Positions 6,066 to 10,042 of a stretch of 10,042 nucleotides of DNA are shown piece after piece (position 1 is the first letter of the stretch; each line of letters starts with the position of its first letter). The notes below the pieces were generated by a model. That model was given only the letters and a program-made list of their open reading frames with translations, made no database searches and was not told the DNA's origin. Source of the stretch: an uncultured Corynebacterium sp. (GTDB lineage Bacteria; Actinomycetota; Actinomycetes; Mycobacteriales; Mycobacteriaceae); contig NZ_CABTZR010000077.1 of the NCBI RefSeq assembly GCF_902489365.1, forward strand, positions 1 through 10,042, written 5' to 3'. The translations under genes and the position numbers were made by a program.

Positions 6066-6096
6066 AAAATCCCCCGAGAAATTCTCGGGGGATTTT
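6066..6096. terminator. strong bidirectional intrinsic terminator
   Basis: The arms at 6066-6080 and 6082-6096 are exactly complementary over 15 bases. A GC-rich core (CCCCCGAGA) is flanked by AAAAT before and ATTTT after, so either strand ends in a T-run after the stem. It separates the convergent hydrolase gene and glxR. Confidence 0.92.
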
Positions 6097-6107
6097 GCAT
6101 TGGGCCA

Positions 6108-6127
6108 AAGCCGCCTGGAGGCGGCTT
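6108..6127 (-). terminator. second hairpin, glxR side
   Basis: AAGCCGCC and GGCGGCTT form a perfect 8-bp stem around a 4-base loop, 23 bases past the glxR stop. On the minus strand it is followed only by a short T-run (TTTGG), so it probably supports the neighbouring stronger terminator. Confidence 0.6.
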
Positions 6128-6149
6128 ATGCAGGCTCGGCCTTTAAGAC

Positions 6150-6833
6150 CTAGCGCGCGCGGCGGGCCAAGTGCTCGGTATCGACGATGAGCACCGACTT
6201 GCCTTCCAGGCGAATCCAGCCGCGGTGGGCGAAGGTGGCCAGCGCCTTGTTGACAGTCTCGCGGGACGCGCCGACGAGCTGGGCGATCTCTTCCTGAGTG
6301 AGGTCGTGGTTCACGCGCAGTGCGCCGCCCTCTTGCGAGCCGAAGCGGTTAGCCAGCTGCAGCAGGGTCTTGGCCACGCGGCCCGGAACATCGGTAAAGA
6401 TGAGGTCCGCCAGGTTGGCGTTGGTGCGGCGCAGGCGGCGAGCCAGAACTCGCAGCAGCTGCTGCGCAATCGCCGGATGATCGGCCACCCACTGCTTGAG
6501 CATCTCGGAGTTCATCGTGGCGGCGGTGACCTCGGTGACGCACACAGCAGACGAGGTGCGCGGGCCCGGATCGAAGATGGAAAGCTCACCGAACATGTCG
6601 GACGGGCCCATCACGGTCAGCAGGTTCTCGCGGCCATCCGGGGCGTGGCGGGCAAGCTTAATCTTTCCCGAGGTGATGATGTAGAGGCGGTCGCCCGGCT
6701 CTCCTTCCTCGAAAATGGTGGTGCCGCGCGGGAAACGGACGGTTTCCATTTGCTCGATGAGGTTCTGTACTGCTACCGGATCGACGCCCTGGAAAATGCC
6801 AGCGCGGGAGAGGATGTCCTGTACGCCTTCCAC
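6150..6833 (-). CDS. glxR: cAMP receptor-type global regulator GlxR
   Basis: This 227-residue Crp/Fnr-family protein has the same length as C. glutamicum GlxR and looks nearly identical to it, including the start MEGVQ and the end TEHLARRAR. The cyclic-nucleotide domain (about 1-118) has the phosphate-binding cassette FGELSIFDPGPRTSS (81-95; E83, R92, T93). The long dimer helix carries T137 and N138, which probably contact cAMP. The winged helix-turn-helix spans about 175-215, with recognition helix SRETVNKAL. GlxR binds TGTGA-N6-TCACA sites and controls carbon, nitrogen and respiratory genes. The GTG start is supported by AAGGAG (6839-6844), five bases upstream. It is transcribed alone or from the small gene at 7007, and ends at two hairpins. 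Confidence 0.97.
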   Translation of the reverse strand: MEGVQDILSRAGIFQGVDPVAVQNLIEQMETVRFPRGTTIFEEGEPGDRLYIITSGKIKLARHAPDGRENLLTVMGPSDMFGELSIFDPGPRTSSAVCVTEVTAATMNSEMLKQWVADHPAIAQQLLRVLARRLRRTNANLADLIFTDVPGRVAKTLLQLANRFGSQEGGALRVNHDLTQEEIAQLVGASRETVNKALATFAHRGWIRLEGKSVLIVDTEHLARRAR

Positions 6834-6835
6834 TG

Positions 6836-6904
6836 TTACTCCTTAAAGCCTGCGCAGCGAGGAAAACACTTGGACGCAAGCTGGTTTGGTCTATTTTGAC
6901 GCAC
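6836..6904 (-). CDS. candidate 22-residue leader ORF ahead of glxR
   Basis: A frame from GTG 6904 (MRQNRPNQLASKCFPRC, then AGFKE) has GGAG (6913-6910) five bases upstream and stops two bases before the glxR GTG. Its AAG GAG codons are the glxR Shine-Dalgarno sequence. The arrangement is the same as ahead of whcA. A 22-codon open frame in GC-rich DNA is not rare, so this is a suggestion only. Confidence 0.25.
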   Translation of the reverse strand: MRQNRPNQLASKCFPRCAGFKE

Positions 6905-6938
6905 CTAGTCTCCAGTGCGCCACGAGGCACTGCACAAC

Positions 6939-6944
6939 ATCATA
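6939..6944 (-). promoter_or_regulatory. possible -10 element (TATGAT) of glxR
   Basis: TATGAT on the minus strand differs from TATAAT at one base. It would start the transcript near 6932, leaving about 100 bases of leader. No clear -35 is seen. A GlxR-like site lies immediately upstream, from 6946. Confidence 0.4.
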
Positions 6945-6945
6945 C

Positions 6946-6961
6946 AGTGCAATTAGTCACT
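6946..6961. promoter_or_regulatory. likely GlxR autoregulatory site
   Basis: The 16-mer AGTGCAATTAGTCACT has outer halves AGTG and CACT that are exact mirror complements. It matches 7 of the 10 half-site positions of the GlxR consensus TGTGA-N6-TCACA. It sits directly upstream of the proposed glxR -10, where bound GlxR would block polymerase. A second TAGTCAC, in direct orientation 28 bp away (6982-6988), runs on into a TCACA half-site. Confidence 0.5.
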
Positions 6962-7006
6962 ATTTCCACCAACGGGAAAAATAGTCACACGCCTTTACTA
7001 ATCTTT

Positions 7007-7096
7007 TTAATTCTCGAAGGCCGTTGCCTCTAGCTTTTCCATGAGAATGGCAAACAGAGCGAGGCACAGCGGGACGAGAACAACGAGCGAAATCAT
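7007..7096 (-). CDS. small single-pass membrane peptide, 29 residues
   Basis: From ATG 7096 the frame encodes MISLVVLVPLCLALFAILM followed by a polar tail, EKLEATAFEN. Residues 2-19 form one strongly hydrophobic segment with no charge, so a single membrane helix with a short acidic tail is likely. ATG 7096 lies exactly seven bases after a TAGAAT -10, which points to a leaderless mRNA. The longer start at 7105 overlaps that hexamer. I do not recognise a family, though I have the impression that corynebacteria often carry a tiny gene at this place between glxR and nth. It runs toward glxR, 173 bases away, with no terminator hairpin seen between them, so its transcript may continue into glxR. 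Confidence 0.55.
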   Translation of the reverse strand: MISLVVLVPLCLALFAILMEKLEATAFEN

Positions 7097-7103
7097 GCTT
7101 TCC

Positions 7104-7109
7104 ATTCTA
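7104..7109 (-). promoter_or_regulatory. -10 element (TAGAAT) of the small membrane peptide gene
   Basis: TAGAAT fits TAnAnT fully and lies seven bases before ATG 7096 on the minus strand. No good -35 is seen. It lies back to back with the nth promoter, with only 11 bases between the two -10 hexamers. Confidence 0.55.
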
Positions 7110-7120
7110 ACTGCCGTCAC

Positions 7121-7126
7121 TAGAGT
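7121..7126 (+). promoter_or_regulatory. -10 element (TAGAGT) of nth, leaderless
   Basis: TAGAGT fits TAnAnT fully and is followed by TACCTCT and ATG 7134, the leaderless distance. TTTCCA at 7099-7104, 16 bases upstream, is a weak -35 candidate and overlaps the opposite promoter. The absence of a Shine-Dalgarno sequence before ATG 7134 supports this reading. Confidence 0.6.
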
Positions 7127-7133
7127 TACCTCT

Positions 7134-7793
7134 ATGTCCCCTGACCTTTTTGCACAGCATGACGATGATACCGAGGAAGCGCGTGTTGCCCATATCCGTA
7201 CTGCCCTCGCGGACGAATACCCCGATGCCGACTGTGAACTAGACTTCACCAACCCCCTTGAGCTACTCGTAGCGACAGTACTTTCAGCACAGTGCACGGA
7301 TGCCCGCGTCAACCAGGTCACCCCGGAGCTGTTCGCTGCTTACCCTTCCGCGCCGGATTATGCCGCCGCGGACCGCGCTGACCTTGAGCGCATTCTCCGC
7401 CCGCTCGGATTCCAACGCACGAAGGCCGGCCACCTGTTGGGTATCGGTGAAAAGCTCGTCGCGGACTTCGATGGGCAGGTGCCACGCGGCATCGACGAGC
7501 TCACCTCGCTGCCCGGCGTCGGCCGCAAGACCGCGCTGGTGGTGCGCGGCAATGCTTTTGGCCTGCCGGGGATCACGGTGGATACGCATATCACGCGCCT
7601 GAGCCAGCGGCTTGGATTGACCAAGGCGAAGACCCCGAGGGCGATTGAGAGGGACGTCGCCAAGCGCGTGCCCGAAGAAGAGCACACCGTGTTTTCGCAC
7701 CGCCTCATTCTCCATGGACGCCGTGTCTGTACCGCCCGGAAGCCGCAGTGCGCGGCCTGCGCCCTCGCCCCATGGTGCCCGTCACGAGGTTAA
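7134..7793 (+). CDS. nth: endonuclease III (Nth), DNA glycosylase/AP lyase
   Basis: This 219-residue base-excision repair enzyme removes oxidised pyrimidines and cuts the abasic site. The helix-hairpin-helix LPGVGRKTA (126-134) holds the catalytic lysine K132. D150 in VDTHITR lies 18 residues later, the same spacing as K120 and D138 of E. coli Nth. The C-terminus carries the [4Fe-4S] ligands C199, C206, C209 and C215 in the CX6CX2CX5C pattern. The frame is open upstream to 7041, but I chose ATG 7134, seven bases after TAGAGT; the extra 31 residues are unlike Nth and lie over the opposite promoter. The next gene starts nine bases after its stop, so it heads an operon. Confidence 0.95.
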   Translation: MSPDLFAQHDDDTEEARVAHIRTALADEYPDADCELDFTNPLELLVATVLSAQCTDARVNQVTPELFAAYPSAPDYAAADRADLERILRPLGFQRTKAGHLLGIGEKLVADFDGQVPRGIDELTSLPGVGRKTALVVRGNAFGLPGITVDTHITRLSQRLGLTKAKTPRAIERDVAKRVPEEEHTVFSHRLILHGRRVCTARKPQCAACALAPWCPSRG

Positions 7794-7802
7794 GGTGGAG
7801 CA

Positions 7803-8372
7803 ATGAGCCAATACTCTCGATGGCCCGGATACGTGAAGGCGAGCATCGTTGCGATTGCCGCGTTGGCGGCGCTCGCGTTCGTCGGCGTGGTCAACCTCCT
7901 CGAGAACGATGAGCCCGAGGTCGCCGTCCCCGAGGCACAGGAACAAGAGGTGGCCAAGCGCCCCAAATGCCCCGAGGGACCGCTTGCCGGCGTGGATCTT
8001 CCTTGTCTCGGTGCGGCCAGCACCGCTGCGGCGAAGAACGTCCAGATCGTCACTGTGTGGGCGTGGTGGTGCGAACCGTGCCGCACAGAGCTGCCCTTCT
8101 TCGAAGACATAGCGCGCTCGCACTCGACGTGGAATGTCGTTGGCGTGCATGCGGATGCGAACGCCGCCAACGGTGCTGCGCTTCTGAGTGACCTGCAGGT
8201 CGACATCCCCAGCTACCAGGACGAGGATGGGATCTTCGCTGGCGAGCTCGGGCTGCCGGGCGTCATCCCCATCACCCTCGTGGTGCGCGATGGCAAGGTA
8301 GAAGAGAAGTTCATTAAACCTTTTACCTCCGCCGAAGAATTGGAGGAGGCCGTCGAGGAGGTTCTTCAGTGA
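7803..8372 (+). CDS. membrane-anchored thioredoxin-like (TlpA-type) protein
   Basis: This 189-residue protein has an uncleaved-looking N-terminal helix (about 12-32), a charged linker, and then a thioredoxin fold outside the membrane. The redox motif is WWCEPC (C90, C93) within VTVWAWWCEPCRTELP, and the cis-proline loop is GVIPITLV (P156). Two further cysteines, C56 and C68 (KCPEGPLAGVDLPC), precede the fold and probably form a disulfide or relay electrons. Such proteins reduce or exchange disulfides in exported proteins, for example in cytochrome c maturation or envelope repair. The substrate is unknown. AAGG (7792-7795) overlaps the nth stop and precedes the ATG by seven bases. The stop overlaps the next start by four bases. 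Confidence 0.9.
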   Translation: MSQYSRWPGYVKASIVAIAALAALAFVGVVNLLENDEPEVAVPEAQEQEVAKRPKCPEGPLAGVDLPCLGAASTAAAKNVQIVTVWAWWCEPCRTELPFFEDIARSHSTWNVVGVHADANAANGAALLSDLQVDIPSYQDEDGIFAGELGLPGVIPITLVVRDGKVEEKFIKPFTSAEELEEAVEEVLQ

Positions 8373-9046
8373 GCCGACTGTTTCCCGCGCACGCCCCTGA
8401 GTGGCTGCGCCCGGCGCTCGGGGTTGATACAGACAAGGTCCAAGAACGCCTCATTCGGCATGTCCCGGCCGCCAAGCGCCGGCGTGAATCGGCAGTGTTG
8501 GTGCTGCTGAAGGGGACGAGTTTTGAGGATGGTGAGGTGCTGCTCACGCACCGCTCGCCGTCGCTGCGCTCGCACTCGGGCCAGATTGCCTTTCCCGGCG
8601 GGCGTAGGGAGGAGGGGGACGCCTCGCTTGTCGACGTCGCCCTGCGCGAAGCCGAGGAAGAAACCGGCCTCGACCGCTCCACGGTCACACCTCTTGAGCA
8701 GTGGGGCAAGCTGGACATCCGGGCTACCGGCAACACCGTGAGCCCGGTCCTGGCGTATTGGCATGAACCGGGGACCGTGTGGCCGGCGAGCCCGGCGGAG
8801 ACCGACGATGTCTTCACCGTCCCGCTGCGCGAGTTAGCGGATCCGGCCAACCGCCTGATGGTGGGGTTTAGCCGCTGGAAGGGGCCGGCATTTCGGACAC
8901 GCGGATACGTGGTGTGGGGTTTTACCGCGGGAGTGCTCTCCGGGCTGATGGACCATGCGGGCTGGAGCGTGGAATGGGATAAGAATATGGTTCATGATCT
9001 GCGTGACTCACTCAATCGCTCTTTGAATAATGAGAAGATAGGCTAG
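8369..9046 (+). CDS. NUDIX hydrolase, CoA pyrophosphatase-like
   Basis: This 225-residue NUDIX protein probably cleaves CoA or related nucleotide diphosphates. The family-specific stretch LLTHRSPSLRSHSGQIAFPG (58-77) leads into the NUDIX box, with G78, D84 in place of the usual first Glu, and ALREAEEETGL (91-101) providing R93, E94, E97 and E98. The Asp at that place also occurs in E. coli NudL. GTG 8369 overlaps the TGA of the thioredoxin-like gene in GTGA. GAGGAGG (8355-8361) gives good spacing of seven bases, so translation is coupled. It is followed by marP after a 37-base gap. Substrate preference cannot be told from sequence. Confidence 0.92.
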   Translation: MSRLFPAHAPEWLRPALGVDTDKVQERLIRHVPAAKRRRESAVLVLLKGTSFEDGEVLLTHRSPSLRSHSGQIAFPGGRREEGDASLVDVALREAEEETGLDRSTVTPLEQWGKLDIRATGNTVSPVLAYWHEPGTVWPASPAETDDVFTVPLRELADPANRLMVGFSRWKGPAFRTRGYVVWGFTAGVLSGLMDHAGWSVEWDKNMVHDLRDSLNRSLNNEKIG

Positions 9047-9083
9047 TTCTGCTCCTTTTAGCCCTTAAGAAAGTATTCCCTCT

Positions 9084-10042
9084 GTGTCCTTAGTCGTTGA
9101 CGTTCTGATCGTGATTGCCGTGCTCCTCGCCGTGCGCGTGGGCTGGCGGCAGGGCGCCTTAGCAGCGGTCCTCGCCGCAGTGGGAATCATCGCGGGACTG
9201 GTGCTGGGAACCGTGCTGGCCCCACTGGCGATGGGCCTGACTGACCAGGCGGCCGTGCGCTTCTTGCTGGCCGTCGGCGTGCTCATTTTGCTGGTGGGGC
9301 TGGGGCAGCTGGTGGGGACGTCGCTTGGCATGGCGTTGCGGGACCGCATGCGTACGCGGTCGGGGCAGCGCGTGGATTCGTCGATTGGCGCGGTGTTCCA
9401 AGCTGCGGCGGCCATCGTGGTGATTTGGTTGGTGTCCTTGCCCCTGGCCTCCAATTTGGGAGGTCAGCCGGGGCAGGCGCTGCGTGAATCGCGCGTGCTG
9501 AGCTCGCTGAATGCGGTGGCGCCTTCGCGCCTGGCAGCGTTGCCGAATGGCTTGGCTGCGCTCCTCAACGAGTCCGGGCTGCCGCCGTTGGTCTCGCCCT
9601 GGGAGCGTTCCGGCGCCGATGTTGAGGTGGATGCGCCCGCGGTGCATATTGGGGATCCTGAGCTCGCGGAACGCGTGCGGCCATCCGTTATCCACGTGCT
9701 GGGTGATGCCGAGGCGTGCTCGCGCCGCCTGATGGGCTCGGGCTTCGTTACGGAACCGGACTACGTCATCACGAACGCTCATGTTGTGGCGGGTACGGAT
9801 AAGGTGCGTCTTGATACCGTGCTCGGGCTCAAGGAAGCGGACGTGGTGTACTACAACTCGGACGTGGACATTGCTGTGCTGCATAGCCCCGGATTGGGAT
9901 TGGATCCTTTGCCGTGGGCGGAGCAAACGGCTGCTACCGGGGACGATGTCATCGTCTTGGGCTTCCCGCCAGCGGGGCAGCTCACGGCGGACCCGGCGCC
10001 CCCTGCGGGTTGCCCTCTCCATTCCTGTCCTGATATTTCGTC
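9084..10042 (+). CDS. marP: MarP-type membrane serine protease, 3' end cut by the window
   Basis: The frame opens at GTG 9084 and stays open to the window end (about 319 codons). The N-terminal 120 residues form about four membrane helices of the CvpA type. A linker follows, then a trypsin-like protease domain with TNAHVV (H233) and SDVDIAVL (D262). The serine motif lies beyond the window. These positions fall within two of M. tuberculosis MarP H235 and D264, and C212 matches the cysteine that forms a disulfide there (recalled). MarP protects against acid and oxidative stress from outside the membrane. A stop at 9066 limits the start choice; AAGAAAG (9067-9073) is a weak Shine-Dalgarno sequence. 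Codons from about 9999 to 10028 read out of frame (see findings). Confidence 0.9.
   Translation, partial: MSLVVDVLIVIAVLLAVRVGWRQGALAAVLAAVGIIAGLVLGTVLAPLAMGLTDQAAVRFLLAVGVLILLVGLGQLVGTSLGMALRDRMRTRSGQRVDSSIGAVFQAAAAIVVIWLVSLPLASNLGGQPGQALRESRVLSSLNAVAPSRLAALPNGLAALLNESGLPPLVSPWERSGADVEVDAPAVHIGDPELAERVRPSVIHVLGDAEACSRRLMGSGFVTEPDYVITNAHVVAGTDKVRLDTVLGLKEADVVYYNSDVDIAVLHSPGLGLDPLPWAEQTAATGDDVIVLGFPPAGQLTADPAPPAGCPLHSCPDIS

Noticed and set aside
4760..6100. 446-codon open frame on the minus strand
   Set aside because: It lies exactly opposite the RidA-like and hydrolase genes, both with full family motifs. Its product shows no recognisable domain, and long antisense frames are common in GC-rich coding DNA.
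6171..6899. 242-codon open frame on the plus strand opposite glxR
   Set aside because: It mirrors the glxR codons, shows no protein-like motif, and glxR is certain.
7041..7133. N-terminal extension of Nth by 31 residues
   Set aside because: The extension is unlike Nth, crosses the opposite promoter, and a good -10 lies seven bases before ATG 7134.
9159..10022. 287-codon open frame on the minus strand opposite marP
   Set aside because: The predicted product is very rich in R, H and Q, typical of an antisense shadow, while the plus strand has clear protease motifs and membrane helices.

Overview
This is an ordinary chromosomal stretch from a GC-rich actinobacterium, almost certainly a Corynebacterium. 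The GlxR-type cAMP regulator, the WhcA/WhiB4-type Fe-S protein and the PonA2-type penicillin-binding protein all read like corynebacterial proteins. From memory, the gene order also follows the Mycobacterium tuberculosis block Rv3671c-Rv3683 (marP, CoA-type NUDIX, thioredoxin-like, nth, crp, metallo-beta-lactamase fold, RidA-like, small DUF4177-like, whiB4, ponA2, metallophosphoesterase). I see no insertion sequence, phage gene, CRISPR array or transferred island.

Layout. Positions 1-110 hold the 5' end of a minus-strand tRNA-Pro and its likely promoter. Next come a membrane-anchored metallophosphoesterase (minus, 111-1025) and a divergent GatB/YqeY-domain gene (plus, 1058-1522). A convergent gap with two perfect hairpins around a short tandem repeat (1523-1646) leads to ponA (minus, 1640-4075). 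A divergent regulatory region (4076-4252) with several palindromes separates ponA from whcA. whcA (4253-4588) heads a tight plus-strand group: a DUF4177-like small protein, a RidA-family protein and a metallo-beta-lactamase-fold hydrolase, ending at a strong two-way terminator (6066-6096). glxR lies on the minus strand (6150-6833), with a small membrane peptide gene upstream of it (7007-7096). Divergent from that peptide runs the nth, thioredoxin-like, NUDIX, marP group (7134 to the window end), whose genes are closely spaced or overlapping.

How the genes fit together. Several products concern the cell envelope and stress: PonA builds peptidoglycan, the thioredoxin-like protein and MarP act outside the membrane, WhcA is a redox-sensing Fe-S protein, Nth repairs oxidised bases, and GlxR is the global cAMP regulator. 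RidA-like and hydrolase proteins are housekeeping.

The least expected observations are regulatory. Seven genes have a TAnnnT hexamer exactly seven bases before a usable start codon, which suggests leaderless mRNAs. whcA and glxR, which do have Shine-Dalgarno sequences, are each preceded by a short ORF that ends two bases before their start. An 18-bp near-palindrome lies in the whcA-ponA region. A 29-residue membrane peptide shares an overlapping divergent promoter with nth. The last 45 bases of the window appear to carry two compensating frameshifts in marP, probably base-call errors. I did not find a convincing new multi-gene system.
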